Source: an uncultured Saccharospirillaceae bacterium
GTDB lineage: Bacteria > Pseudomonadota > Gammaproteobacteria > Pseudomonadales > Oceanobacteraceae
Assembly (NCBI GenBank): GCA_947503895.1
Contig: CANNFT010000005.1
Coordinates: forward strand, 310,001 to 374,000
Reading direction: 5' to 3'
DNA length: 64,000 nucleotides
Both the position numbers and the translations under genes were made by a program. The first letter of the stretch is position 1. Every line of letters begins with the position of its first letter. The notes under the pieces were generated by a model. That model saw nothing but the letters and a program-made list of their open reading frames with translations, made no database searches and was not told the DNA's origin. Positions 1 through 9,242 of this stretch are shown here, piece by piece.

Positions 1-911
1 AACCCATCTTCACTGTTGCTCAGTTGTAACTCTCTCATCCCAGGTGTATCAATGATGATCCCCGCCGGTCCAGCCTGCTGGCGAGCCTCATTTCTTCGGG
101 GGAATTTTCCTTTTCTAATTGGAGGGTTAACCGTTTCCGTCACTTGTGCCGTGGGGGTCGCCTCTGTCGCAGGCAACTGATCAATGATGTGCAAAGATCG
201 ATGCGTGGTCGTATGACGACCTTTTGCATCATCCTCACGAATGGCTTGGGTCGATTGCACCGTTTGACCTAATAGTACATTCACCAATGTGGATTTTCCG
301 ACACCCGATGAACCTAACACGCTTAAAGTCTTACCGGTTTGGCACCATGGCAACAAAGACGTTAAGCACTGCTGGTCTAAACCATTAATGGCGATCACAG
401 GCAGAAGTGGGTCAAGCGATTGAACCTGCCGGATGTGGTCTTCGATGATGGTCTGCGACGCGCATAAATCCGACTTGGTTAAAATAATCACCGGTTCGAC
501 GCCCGCCTCGTGGGCCAATACCAGATAGCGTTCAATTCGATTTAAATTAAAATCATCATTTAATGAGGTGACGATGAATACTGTATCCACATTAGCAGCA
601 ATTTTTTGCTCATCGATTTTACTGCCCGCTGATTTTCGGCGAAATAAGCTTTTACGCTCTAAACACTTTTCAATGCGATGCGTTTTATTAAGCAATACCC
701 AATCGCCGACGGTGACGGATAGCGATTCATTGATCAAAGGAACCGTGAGTTGGCCGGACACCGTCAATAAAATTAGGCTGTTTTTATGTTGCACGACCAC
801 ACGAGCGGGTTGTAGCTGTTCGAGTTCGTCGAGTGAAAGTTGCTGTTGGAAGTAATGACCCCAACCGAGTTGTTGTAAAGAATAACGAGATGCCGAATAA
901 GTTTCTGACAT
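1..911 (-). CDS. rsgA: ribosome small-subunit biogenesis GTPase RsgA (partial, 3' end outside window)
   Basis: RsgA is a circularly permuted GTPase that helps mature the 30S subunit. Reading the minus strand from the ATG at 911, the frame stays open to the window edge. It shows an N-terminal OB-like region, then the permuted GTPase order: G4 (TKSD, near residue 152), G1 P-loop (GSSGVGKS), G2 region (KGRHTTTHR) and G3 (DTPGMREL). The C-terminal zinc-binding domain lies beyond base 1. Odd: about 35 residues of Pro/Thr/Arg-rich sequence sit between G2 and G3, where the family normally has only a few residues. Family assignment is firm from motif order; the start is the first Met of the frame with a G-rich stretch just upstream. 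Confidence 0.93.
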   Translation of the reverse strand, partial: MSETYSASRYSLQQLGWGHYFQQQLSLDELEQLQPARVVVQHKNSLILLTVSGQLTVPLINESLSVTVGDWVLLNKTHRIEKCLERKSLFRRKSAGSKIDEQKIAANVDTVFIVTSLNDDFNLNRIERYLVLAHEAGVEPVIILTKSDLCASQTIIEDHIRQVQSLDPLLPVIAINGLDQQCLTSLLPWCQTGKTLSVLGSSGVGKSTLVNVLLGQTVQSTQAIREDDAKGRHTTTHRSLHIIDQLPATEATPTAQVTETVNPPIRKGKFPRRNEARQQAGPAGIIIDTPGMRELQLSNSEDG

Positions 912-1226
912 GTTGGCCCCATAGTCTGTAGGGTCGTGTTAGACGCAAAGGCGCGTTGCTTTGGCGCGACACTAATACCACACAGATTCATAATGAATTT
1001 GAATGCATTGGGTGTTCACCGGTCAGTTCATTGTTAACGACATGATGACAATGAAAATAACCCTCATGAACGGGGCGGGGGCGGCTTTACTAAAGTGTCC
1101 TAACTGAGCAAAAAAGCTCGGTTATATCCTTTACAAAAGGGTCGCGACATTTAAGTGAGTGCGTCCGTAAAGTGAGCCCGGTAATGTTAGAACAATCATA
1201 CAAATCCTCATTGATATCCAATTGAA

Positions 1227-1244
1227 TATAGGGGGGACCCTATA
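1227..1244. repeat. inverted repeat in the 912-1469 intergenic gap
   Basis: Seven-base arms TATAGGG/CCCTATA around a GGGA loop. It lies in a 558-bp gap between the divergent rsgA and reductase genes, which shows nothing else I can name. It could be an operator or a cruciform-prone element; function unknown. Confidence 0.4.
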
Positions 1245-1469
1245 GGTATTTATCATCTGTTTATTCGCAATAGCGGATATCACGAATGCTCAGCGATTAA
1301 AAATCGTGAAATACAGTCTAGCGCGACTGTGGAAGCTTGTAAATTCTGCCGTGGCAGAGGACTTGTACAGCGGGGATAACGGGCCTTTCTTCAATGCATC
1401 ATGGTAATAAGAGTGGAGCTGCTAATATATACAAAGCGTGTTCATGTAATTTGAGAAAAGGGATATAAA

Positions 1470-2216
1470 ATGGCGTTAAACCAACAACAAATGGATGCAT
1501 GCGATAGCAGTCGATGGGACTTTTCAGACTTATCCGCGCTATTTTTAAATTGCACCTTAAAGCGCACGCCAGAACTGTCCCACACTCAGGGTTTAATTGA
1601 TATTAGCCGTGGGATTATGGAGCGCAACGGAATGCGAGTGGATGTTATTCGCCCCGTGGATTTAGCGCTTGCTGTAGGGGTCTATCCCGACATGACAGAA
1701 CATGGATGGGAAAAGGACGATTGGCCGACGCTGTATAACACTGTACAAGCCTCTGACATATTGGTGATCACGACGCCCATTTGGCTGGGTGAAAAATCGT
1801 CGGTCTGCACGCATACCATTGAGCGCCTCTATGCCAATTCGGCTGAATTAAATCAGCAGGGGCAATACGCCTATTACGGAAGAGTGGGGGGCTGTTTGGT
1901 GACAGGCAATGAAGATGGCGCGAAGCACTGCGCCATGAATATTTTGTACTCATTACAACATTTAGGTTATGTCATTCCGCCACAAGCCGATGCTGCATGG
2001 TTGGGTGAGGCTGGCCCCGGCCCGTCTTATTTGGATGATCACTCCGGCGGCCCTGATAACGATTTTACGAATCGAAACACGACTTTTATGACTTGGAATT
2101 TAATGCATATGGCTCGCATGATCAAAGATGCCGGTGGGATTCCCGCTCACGGTAATCAGCGCTCACAATGGGAAGCCGGTTGCCGCTTTGATTTCGAAAA
2201 CCCCGACTACCGTTAA
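1470..2216 (+). CDS. flavodoxin-fold NAD(P)H-dependent oxidoreductase
   Basis: A 248-residue protein of the NADPH-dependent FMN reductase/flavodoxin-like family, which uses bound flavin to reduce quinones or other small acceptors in the cytosol. Visible support: a beta-strand LSALFLNCTLK near residue 22 followed by a phosphate-loop-like segment, SDILVITTPIWLGEKSS near residue 95 (typical flavin-contacting loop), and GGCLVTGNEDGAKH near residue 137. The start is the ATG after AAAAGGGAT. It stands alone, divergent from rsgA and convergent with the glycosyltransferase. The substrate cannot be read from sequence. Confidence 0.85.
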   Translation: MALNQQQMDACDSSRWDFSDLSALFLNCTLKRTPELSHTQGLIDISRGIMERNGMRVDVIRPVDLALAVGVYPDMTEHGWEKDDWPTLYNTVQASDILVITTPIWLGEKSSVCTHTIERLYANSAELNQQGQYAYYGRVGGCLVTGNEDGAKHCAMNILYSLQHLGYVIPPQADAAWLGEAGPGPSYLDDHSGGPDNDFTNRNTTFMTWNLMHMARMIKDAGGIPAHGNQRSQWEAGCRFDFENPDYR

Positions 2217-2221
2217 AAAAG

Positions 2222-3481
2222 TTAGGACGTTTTGTCCGTCGGCACTCTATTCTTGGCCTCGATCCACTGCGCCATATATTGGGTGCTTTTCATGGAGTGA
2301 TGCCGCAGCATGGCGCCGGTAAAATTATTTAATCGATGTTGGGTGAGCGTTTGCAGAACGTCGTCGACCCGTTCTAATAATAGCTTTTGCAGTACAGGGC
2401 CATTAAAGCGCGTGGGAATCACTGCTTCACACGCTTGGTGTAATGACTGCCAGTGCTGAGCGTTTTCATACAGATTGACGGCCTCATGAATGAAGTCTTC
2501 TGCTGCATTTGCGATACACACTGGAGGTGTCAGTTCGCCATACATACCTTCTGCCCCGATGGATGTGGTTACCGCCGGTGTGCCGGTCAATGCTGCATCA
2601 ATCAACTTACCTTTCAGTCCGGCACCAAACCTTAACGGCGCGAGCAGTACGCGAGACGTGAATAAAACATCGTGTGCATCTTCAGCCCAGCCTTTTACTA
2701 AGAACCCTTGCTGATCATTATGCAGTTGCGTGGCTTTTTTCGGTGGATAGCCACCATAAATATGGCATTGAGCTTGAGGCAATACTTTTCGAATGCCGGG
2801 CCAAATGGCTGTTTTTAAATAGCGTACGGCATCCCAGTTGGGTTCGTGCCGGAAGTTTCCGATGCTGACGAAGTGTTGTCGCCTCTCGAACTCTCGTGTT
2901 GGATTTGAATCTATGAATGTGGTGGACTGCTGGGGGTTTAACATGAAGGGACAGTAGTGCAATAAACTGGGATCGACTTTAAAGGTATCTTGCAGTAAGG
3001 ACATCTCATATTCTGAAATCATGAGAGTCAAATCACTGCGTAAAATGGCGGCGATTTCACGTTGGGCGATGTCAGAAAAAAGGTGCTCATGGGTACATTG
3101 GGTTTGCTGCTTCAGGGCTTGATGGCGAGCGTGACGCAAGCTATGCAAGTCTTCGGTGTCTAAAATGCGCACGGCCTGGGGACAGAACTTTTCCACGCGC
3201 CAGCCGAATTGTTCTTCCATCATAAAGCGGTCAAATAAGACCACGTCAGGATTGAGCGTGGAAACGAATTGATCAAAGCTGCTGCAATTCAATGCGATGT
3301 TTTCAACCACAATGCCTTGTGCGGGTAAGTCCACAGCATGTGGGCTGGGTTCAGCAGGCGAAGCATAGGTAATATGCGTGCCGCGCGATTGAAAGGCTTC
3401 AATCAACTGCATCATACGGCTACCCGCCGCAGAGGATTTTGGCTCCGGCCAAACATAGCCGATGACGAGTAATTTTTTCAT
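2222..3481 (-). CDS. glycosyltransferase, GT-B fold (group 1/GT4-like)
   Basis: A 419-residue protein resembling group 1 glycosyltransferases, which move a sugar from a nucleotide donor to an acceptor in surface-polysaccharide assembly. The N-terminal half starts with a Rossmann-like strand (KKLLVIGYVWPEP) and a glycine-rich acceptor loop. The C-terminal half has SIGNFRHEPNWDAVRYL, a donor-domain strand (CHIYGG) and APLRFGAGLKGKLIDA with the conserved Gly-Lys of the donor site, then GTPAVTTSIGAEGM. Only 5 bp separates its stop from that of the convergent reductase. It is not in a polysaccharide cluster here, so donor and acceptor are unknown. Confidence 0.85.
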   Translation of the reverse strand: MKKLLVIGYVWPEPKSSAAGSRMMQLIEAFQSRGTHITYASPAEPSPHAVDLPAQGIVVENIALNCSSFDQFVSTLNPDVVLFDRFMMEEQFGWRVEKFCPQAVRILDTEDLHSLRHARHQALKQQTQCTHEHLFSDIAQREIAAILRSDLTLMISEYEMSLLQDTFKVDPSLLHYCPFMLNPQQSTTFIDSNPTREFERRQHFVSIGNFRHEPNWDAVRYLKTAIWPGIRKVLPQAQCHIYGGYPPKKATQLHNDQQGFLVKGWAEDAHDVLFTSRVLLAPLRFGAGLKGKLIDAALTGTPAVTTSIGAEGMYGELTPPVCIANAAEDFIHEAVNLYENAQHWQSLHQACEAVIPTRFNGPVLQKLLLERVDDVLQTLTQHRLNNFTGAMLRHHSMKSTQYMAQWIEAKNRVPTDKTS

Positions 3482-3520
3482 GGGCGCAGTATAACCTGCG
3501 CCTCTTTACAATGCAGGATA

Positions 3521-4435
3521 TTAAGCTGAATCGCTGGGTGACGCTGATGGTGTGATGGGCGAAGTCTTTTCATTGTGTACGTGGGAGTCGGGCTGCCAAT
3601 TGGGGGAGCCCCATAAGTGTTTTAACCGTGTGCGAATAGACTTGTTCGGTTGCATGGCATCGCGAAACATATCGCGCCACTCATGGAATGTGAGGTACAA
3701 AGGGTGGTGAGATTGTATTTGTCGAGTGATGCCAAAAACCATGGGTATTGAATTGTTCTCTTCGACAAACGTGCCAAACATGCGATCCCATATAATCAGC
3801 ACACCGGCAAAGTTGCGGTCTATGTATTCCGTGTTTTTAGCATGGTGCACTCGGTGGTGGCTCGGTGTATTCAGTACCCATTCCAGCACACCCAGTTTCG
3901 GTACGACCTGCGTATGAATAAAAAACTGGTACGCCAAAGACAACAAAACCGTGAGTACCACCTGCTCTGGTGGAAAGCCAATCCAGATAATGGGCACCCA
4001 AAATAACCACATGCCTGAAATAGGGTAGGTGAGACTTTGCCGAAATGCGGTGGATAAATTTAAGGACTCTGAACTGTGGTGTACAACATGGCTCGCCCAC
4101 ATCCAGCGAATATGATGACTGCCTCGGTGAAACCAATAATAAAAAAAGTCCTGTAAAAAGAATAAGCCAATGAATGAGATGACGCTGGGCTCAATATCCC
4201 AAATGCGCACTTCAAAAATGGCAGCATAAATTCCCATGATAAACAGTGACGCGCAAAGGGCGTCGCTGGCTTCGTGCAGGAGGGCTAAGACGCCATTACT
4301 GAGCGTGTCTCGAAGGCTATAATGTGCACTGGGCCAGCGATGGTTGCGTTGTCGCAAATACCACCATTCAACGGCAATGAATACCGCAAATATCGGCCCG
4401 AGGGCGAGTAGGACATACTGAGCTGAAAACGTCAT
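3521..4435 (-). CDS. sterol desaturase / fatty acid hydroxylase superfamily membrane protein
   Basis: An integral membrane di-iron enzyme of the sterol desaturase/fatty acid hydroxylase superfamily. The three histidine clusters are all present: HRGSHH, then HVVHHS, and HHRVHH towards the C terminus, between predicted membrane helices. I place the start at the Met preceding TFSAQYVLLALG because the first helix begins there. An in-frame upstream Met at 4543 would add 36 hydrophilic residues and cannot be excluded. It lies behind the glycosyltransferase on the same strand (39-bp gap), so the two may be cotranscribed. The lipid substrate is unknown. Confidence 0.88.
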   Translation of the reverse strand: MTFSAQYVLLALGPIFAVFIAVEWWYLRQRNHRWPSAHYSLRDTLSNGVLALLHEASDALCASLFIMGIYAAIFEVRIWDIEPSVISFIGLFFLQDFFYYWFHRGSHHIRWMWASHVVHHSSESLNLSTAFRQSLTYPISGMWLFWVPIIWIGFPPEQVVLTVLLSLAYQFFIHTQVVPKLGVLEWVLNTPSHHRVHHAKNTEYIDRNFAGVLIIWDRMFGTFVEENNSIPMVFGITRQIQSHHPLYLTFHEWRDMFRDAMQPNKSIRTRLKHLWGSPNWQPDSHVHNEKTSPITPSASPSDSA

Positions 4436-4592
4436 AAGCGCTCGAATTTTCAAGGTAAGGGAATGACGAGATCGCCATAAAATGTGTTCGTCATTTACTG
4501 TAGAGTGCTTTGAAAAAGGGACAATGTCCCATCGAGCCACCATGCCATCAGAACCCGCCAGGGTTTTCCGTTATACTGTGCCGCTTTCCATA

Positions 4593-4621
4593 CTTGGCAG
4601 ACGGAATTAACCGGCCAAGTT
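4593..4621. promoter_or_regulatory. inverted repeat ACTTGGC/GCCAAGT upstream of pgpA
   Basis: Seven-base arms separated by 15 bases, about 30 bp before the pgpA start and in the divergent gap with the hydroxylase gene. Could be an operator or an RNA hairpin; no factor identified. Confidence 0.3.
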
Positions 4622-4650
4622 GATCAGTTTATCAATATAACGGTAGAGAA

Positions 4651-5124
4651 ATGGCGCTTCCGCAACCTAATCTTAAAGACCCGATTCACTGGCTAGCCTT
4701 TGGCTTAGGCAGTGGTCTTGCTAAAAAAGCGCCTGGGACATTCGGGACGCTCGCCGCCTTGCCCATTTATTGGTTTCTTCTACAACACCTCAGTCCGTTG
4801 GTTTATGGCCTAGTTTTAGTGGTCACGGGGGTCGTGGGTGTGTGGATTTGCCATAAAACTGCGCGAGATTTAAATGTGCACGATCACCCTGGCATTGTTT
4901 GGGATGAATGGGTGGGCGTGTGGATAACGCTGTTTTTAGCGCCCACCGGCTGGGAATGGGTGGTCCTTGGATTTGTGCTGTTTCGGTTTTTCGATATTTT
5001 GAAGCCGTGGCCCATCAGTTGGCTTGATAAAAATGTTCATGATGGCATCGGTATCATGTTGGATGACATCGCGGCAGGCCTAGCTGCTTGGGTGGTTCTG
5101 CAAGCTATTATAAGAGTTGGCTAG
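4651..5124 (+). CDS. pgpA: phosphatidylglycerophosphatase A
   Basis: PgpA removes the phosphate from phosphatidylglycerophosphate to give phosphatidylglycerol in the inner membrane. The 157-residue length is normal for the family. Hallmarks visible: FGLGSGLAKKAPGTFGT near residue 16, HDHPGIVWDEWVG near residue 76 with the acidic catalytic cluster, FRFFDILKPWPI near residue 110, and a late conserved DDIAAG near residue 137, interspersed with hydrophobic helices. GGTAGAG precedes the ATG as ribosome-binding site. In gammaproteobacteria pgpA often follows thiL; here it stands alone. Confidence 0.95.
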   Translation: MALPQPNLKDPIHWLAFGLGSGLAKKAPGTFGTLAALPIYWFLLQHLSPLVYGLVLVVTGVVGVWICHKTARDLNVHDHPGIVWDEWVGVWITLFLAPTGWEWVVLGFVLFRFFDILKPWPISWLDKNVHDGIGIMLDDIAAGLAAWVVLQAIIRVG

Positions 5125-5339
5125 CTGAATTCGACACGCCGGTAAAAGGCCGTGTCGGTGTGTGTCGCTCGCCATGATCTTTGTCCCGAAATTCGGTGTA
5201 AACTTTTTATACGTTGGGGATACTGACCATTGAAGGTTGGATGTTGATGAAGATTCTTACGGTGTGTCAGTAGAATGCGTTGTCTGAACGAAGTCATAAC
5301 AAGTGGTTGGGTCGGCATCGCGGGTGCAGAGGTGTGCTC

Positions 5340-7832
5340 ATGATGTTGATCCGTGTGCTAAAGCTCTGGCTCGTTTGGGCATTCATGGGTGTGTCTATAT
5401 TCAGTCAGGCTGATGCACCTTCAACGGCACCTTCTTCTGCGCCCGTGACCCACCCACTTCTTAATTCACAGTCGTCAGAGCCTCCGTCTTTCACAACCCC
5501 TCAATCCGATTTCCGCAGCGTAGAGACCCGCTCCATTCGCCCCACCGAGCTGGGCGCCGACCCTATTTATAATCTCGCCTATGGTATGTGGTATTTACAA
5601 GAACCTGCCCACCCAGATTCAAACACGGATCACCACGCCTACTCACCTTTGGATGTTTTGGCGATGCAAGGCTGGCAGCGTAACCAAGGGGATGCCGGCA
5701 ACTTAGGGTATTCATCTCACGCTTACTGGTTCCATATTCCCTTATCTGTGGCCACCTCAGACACTTGGTATATTTTGATTAAGTATGCCTTGCATGATCA
5801 TGTGGACTTTTATTGGGTGCAGGGTGGTGAAGTGCTTGAGCATATGAGCACAGGTGATGGTCGGCCATTTGACGAGCGCCCCATTAAATTGCGGGACACC
5901 ATTATCAAACGCACCTTGTCGGCGGATGAGCAGATCGATCTCGTCTTTCGAATTAAAACCATGGGCAGCTATCAAGTCCCCGTCTCTGCTTATCGCCAGT
6001 ACGCATTCGAGCAATATATCCAGCAAGAAGATTTGGTGCGTGGCGCGTACTACGGTGTGATGCTGGTGATGCTGCTGTATAACATCATGATATTTATTGC
6101 GACCCGTACACCGGCATACCGGAATTACGTCATGTACGTAGCCGCGTTTGTCTTGATGCAGCTAAGTTATGACGGGTTGGGGTTTCAATATTTGTGGCCG
6201 GAGTCACCTTGGCTGAATCGCTGGATGCTGCCATTCTTTTTGAATATTAGCTTATTGTTATTTGTGTACTTCACCTACACCTTTTTAGAATTAGATCGCG
6301 CGAGCCCCAAGCTTCAGTATTCCTTTATCAGTCTAATGGCCGTTAGCCTTTTACTGATCATGATGACGCCATTTTTACCCTATGCATTGAGTGTCAAACT
6401 ATCAAATGTAATGAGCACGCCGATCATCCTTGGTTGTTTTTTTGCGGCATCATGGTTGGCCTATCATGGTAAGCGCTTTGCAGCCGTATTTGCCGTCGCC
6501 AGTGCTATTTTCGTCGCCGGATTGGTCACCGGCAGCTTACGTTCATTAGGGTTGGTGGAATCAAACTTTTTAACCTTGCACGGTTACATGATTGGTAGCG
6601 TGATTGAAGTGGTCTTGTTGGCACTGGCGCTGGGGATGCGCATAACGGATATGCGTGAAGCCCAATTTTTAGCGGAAAATAAGGCACTAGAGGCGCAAGA
6701 AAGAGCCATTGCTAATTTGCAGCGTTATGAACGAATGTATGAATCTGCACTCAATGCGAATTTTATTGCTGATCCTCAAGGCTCAATTCGCAATGGTAAC
6801 GCAGCATTTTGGGCGCTGATTCAACAAGATAAAAAAGAGGATTGTCGCTTTCAAGACTGCTTTCAGGATGTAAATTTAGCGCAAGAATTGTTGGAAAAAT
6901 GCCACCGCAAACATGGCATTCAAAAGATGGAGATAAAAACCGACAAAGGCTACTGGGTGCTGGCGGCTTTGCACAGCGTTGAGCTGGAAGGTGAGCGCAT
7001 TATTGAAGGTTCATTACTGAATATAGAAGGCCAAAAAGCCGCAGAAGCCATTAAAGAGCAAGCCGATAAAGACAAAATGAATGCCTTGCAGCAATTAGTC
7101 GTGGGTGTCTCCCACGAGCTGAATTCACCGCTCGGAGTGGTGCGCACCAGTGCAGACTTTGCACGGGCCGCGCTTGATAAACTTATGAGTGGATTTGGCA
7201 CCGGTTCGTTAACGAAGCAACGCTTTAAAGAAACCGTAACGGAAGGGACAGAAGCCTTGGCCTTGGTCGAAGACAATTTAGCCCGTGTCACCAACCTCAT
7301 TGAAAATTTCAAGCAGGTATCTGTGCAGCAGATGCAATTGCACATTGGGCAATTCAATTCGGCACAATTGGTGGACCAAGTAAAAGAATGGGCCAATCAA
7401 AGAGGCATAGCACTAGAACTTGAAGTGCAAGATGATCACCCCGAATCATTTACGACGTTTCCGGATGCCGTCACCCTAATTGTGAAAGAGTGGATCGAAA
7501 ACAGTGCAGCACACAGTCAAGTAGAAGCATTAAAGGTGAACATGGGCATTCATGTGAAAGCCAGTGAATTAATGATTCATTATTTTGATAATGGGTTGGG
7601 CATGGAGCCTCAACTGCAAAAACAGATATTTGATCCATTTTTTACCACTCAACGCGGCGTCCAGAAAAAAATTGGGCTGGGGCTGTATCAAGTACACAAC
7701 ATTGCTCATCAGCTATTAAAAGGGCGATTATACTTAGATCAAGTATCCCCATTGTTACGGGATCAGCCTCAACAGTTGGTGTTTATATTAAGTGTCCCTA
7801 ATTTAGATAAAGATAAATTAGATTCGCATTAA
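5340..7832 (+). CDS. 7TM sensor histidine kinase (7TMR-DISM type)
   Basis: A membrane sensor kinase of about 830 residues. Order: signal peptide (cleavage after FSQADA), a periplasmic 7TMR-DISM extracellular beta-domain (about 80-215), seven membrane helices (about 225-435), a coiled coil, a PAS-like segment (about 465-570), an H-box with SHELNSP and its phospho-acceptor His near residue 592, then an ATPase with N-box WIENSAAHS, DNGLGM and GLGLYQV. I chose 5340 rather than the in-frame codon at 5280 because AGAGGTG precedes it and the signal peptide begins there. No response regulator is adjacent, so the partner must be encoded elsewhere. These extracellular domains are thought to bind carbohydrates or other small ligands. 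Confidence 0.9.
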   Translation: MMLIRVLKLWLVWAFMGVSIFSQADAPSTAPSSAPVTHPLLNSQSSEPPSFTTPQSDFRSVETRSIRPTELGADPIYNLAYGMWYLQEPAHPDSNTDHHAYSPLDVLAMQGWQRNQGDAGNLGYSSHAYWFHIPLSVATSDTWYILIKYALHDHVDFYWVQGGEVLEHMSTGDGRPFDERPIKLRDTIIKRTLSADEQIDLVFRIKTMGSYQVPVSAYRQYAFEQYIQQEDLVRGAYYGVMLVMLLYNIMIFIATRTPAYRNYVMYVAAFVLMQLSYDGLGFQYLWPESPWLNRWMLPFFLNISLLLFVYFTYTFLELDRASPKLQYSFISLMAVSLLLIMMTPFLPYALSVKLSNVMSTPIILGCFFAASWLAYHGKRFAAVFAVASAIFVAGLVTGSLRSLGLVESNFLTLHGYMIGSVIEVVLLALALGMRITDMREAQFLAENKALEAQERAIANLQRYERMYESALNANFIADPQGSIRNGNAAFWALIQQDKKEDCRFQDCFQDVNLAQELLEKCHRKHGIQKMEIKTDKGYWVLAALHSVELEGERIIEGSLLNIEGQKAAEAIKEQADKDKMNALQQLVVGVSHELNSPLGVVRTSADFARAALDKLMSGFGTGSLTKQRFKETVTEGTEALALVEDNLARVTNLIENFKQVSVQQMQLHIGQFNSAQLVDQVKEWANQRGIALELEVQDDHPESFTTFPDAVTLIVKEWIENSAAHSQVEALKVNMGIHVKASELMIHYFDNGLGMEPQLQKQIFDPFFTTQRGVQKKIGLGLYQVHNIAHQLLKGRLYLDQVSPLLRDQPQQLVFILSVPNLDKDKLDSH

Positions 7833-8156
7833 GGCATGTTAGCAGTGCGTAATCGAGGTTATTCAAGCAAGGTAAAATACAGCATGAGGGAAAGCGTGTC
7901 GTTTATGTCTGTAAAGCAGGCAATACCGACCCGCCCCCACTTAATTTGCATGCAGAATCGCTCGATTCTCGCCGTCTAGTTCTCGTCATATTATCCACTG
8001 TCTGCATGTCCCACTTTTAGTGGATTGAAATACCGCATACTCGGCGGTACGTAAATGGACTCGTGTTATACGTAAGGCGCATAAAGCCCGATGGCGACCC
8101 ATTGGTTCATTTTAGAAACGCCAACCGGCTCACAAGTTGAGACAAAAATAGTTATC

Positions 8157-8177
8157 CTATGACAAAATTTGTCATAG
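8157..8177. promoter_or_regulatory. perfect 21-bp palindrome, candidate operator
   Basis: Ten-base arms CTATGACAAA/TTTGTCATAG around a single A, in the long gap between the kinase and the motor operon. The symmetry and length fit a dimeric regulator's site. It lies about 440 bp upstream of the exbB-like start. I do not recognise the cognate regulator. Confidence 0.5.
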
Positions 8178-8228
8178 ACTCTACGTAGTCGGATGGTAGC
8201 TGCGCCCATTCATTTTTCCCCGCCAAAA

Positions 8229-8283
8229 ATATCCACAGTGCACGGTTCACACTCTCTCTGCTTTATCCACAGCTTGTGGTTAT
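8229..8283. other. cluster of DnaA-box-like 9-mers
   Basis: ATATCCACA at 8229-8237, a perfect consensus TTATCCACA at 8263-8271 and an inverted, weaker ATAACCACA at 8275-8283. A further TTATCCACT lies near 7989 and an A/T-rich stretch follows at about 8385-8445. This could be DnaA-dependent regulation of the downstream operon or chance; the gene neighbourhood is not that of a chromosomal origin. Confidence 0.35.
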
Positions 8284-8320
8284 TTCCATCGAATTGTGAC
8301 GAAGCTCTCTTGTATTGTGT

Positions 8321-8352
8321 GACGCAAATACACAAGGCAAGGTATTTGTGTC
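8321..8352. promoter_or_regulatory. inverted repeat and repeated TGTGACG words upstream of the motor operon
   Basis: GACGCAAATAC and GTATTTGTGTC form 11-base arms with one mismatch around 10 bases. The word TGTGACG occurs at about 8295, 8318 and 8372, which suggests a multi-site regulator binding region. The rest of the 7833-8616 gap contains no convincing gene. Confidence 0.4.
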
Positions 8353-8616
8353 GAGCCTATTGCAGTTCCAGTGTGACGCAATTCAAAAAAATTATAAGTT
8401 ACATTCTATTAGATTTTTTTTCATTTCAAAAAATTTTTACCAACTACGTCACGAACCGAAACATTTCATTACAGCGGTCGGTGAAGTGTGTGTTGGTTCC
8501 CACCGGAAAAAGCAGAATTCCCTATAGTCGCCATCAACGAATTGGGTAGATCAAAAGAACAACAACGTGACTCTGCCTAATCGCTTAAACCACAAAAATG
8601 AGTAAGAGAAGAACTT

Positions 8617-9240
8617 ATGTTTGATTTACTTAATAGCGGCGGCGCATTTATGTACGTCATTCTTGTTACGTCCATCGGAGCATTGGCTCTGTTCTGCGAA
8701 AGAGCTTTTTTCCTTTATGGAAAAATGAACTTAAACATGGATGCAGCCTTCCAGCGCGTGGCGGTGCTACTGGAAAGAGCCAATTATCGTGCAGCACTCG
8801 AAGAAGTGAATCGCATGCAAGGACACCCACTAGGTCGTACATTAAAAAGCGGCTTATTGAAGGCTGGTAAGCGTGACAAAGAAATTGAACAAGCCATGCA
8901 AGAAAGCATCTTGCGTGAAATGCCACAGCTAAAGAAACGCATCAACTATCTAAGCATGCTCGCAAACGTAGCAACGCTACTGGGACTACTGGGTACGATT
9001 ATCGGTCTGATCGCAGCATTCGCCGGTGTAAGTGGCGCTTCTGCAGCAGAGAAACAGCAAATTCTAGCATCGGGTATCTCGGTGGCGATGTTTACAACGG
9101 CATTTGGATTGATCGTTTCAATCCCATGTCTTGTAGGTTTCTACTTCCTGAATAACCGTGGCGATCACATCATCGATAAGATTGATGAAAAGTCTCTAGC
9201 GTTGTTTAACATTCTGTCTGGCTTAAAGCGCGAGAAATAA
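8617..9240 (+). CDS. MotA/TolQ/ExbB-family proton channel subunit (AglR-like position)
   Basis: A 207-residue inner-membrane protein of the MotA/TolQ/ExbB family, which forms the pentameric stator around an ExbD/TolR dimer and converts proton flow into work across the envelope. Three helices are visible: about residues 10-30, 110-135 (NVATLLGLLGTIIGLIAAF) and 155-178. The family motif continues in GISVAMFTTAFGLIVSIP. It is the first gene of a tight same-strand operon (2 bp before the next gene), followed by two ExbD-like genes. This one-plus-two arrangement is also that of the AglR-AglQ-AglS motor of Myxococcus gliding. Confidence 0.93.
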   Translation: MFDLLNSGGAFMYVILVTSIGALALFCERAFFLYGKMNLNMDAAFQRVAVLLERANYRAALEEVNRMQGHPLGRTLKSGLLKAGKRDKEIEQAMQESILREMPQLKKRINYLSMLANVATLLGLLGTIIGLIAAFAGVSGASAAEKQQILASGISVAMFTTAFGLIVSIPCLVGFYFLNNRGDHIIDKIDEKSLALFNILSGLKREK

Positions 9241-9242
9241 TT

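Noticed and set aside
5280..5339. Upstream start for the 7TM histidine kinase
   Set aside because: Would put 20 basic residues before a normal signal peptide; AGAGGTG lies correctly for the ATG at 5340.
8229..8450. Chromosomal replication origin
   Set aside because: Too few good DnaA boxes and none of the usual neighbours (dnaA, dnaN, gidA, rpmH); kept only as a low-confidence box cluster.
8193..8549. 118-codon ORF in the regulatory gap
   Set aside because: Composition is that of AT-rich intergenic DNA, there is no ribosome-binding site and it overlaps the repeats and DnaA-like boxes.
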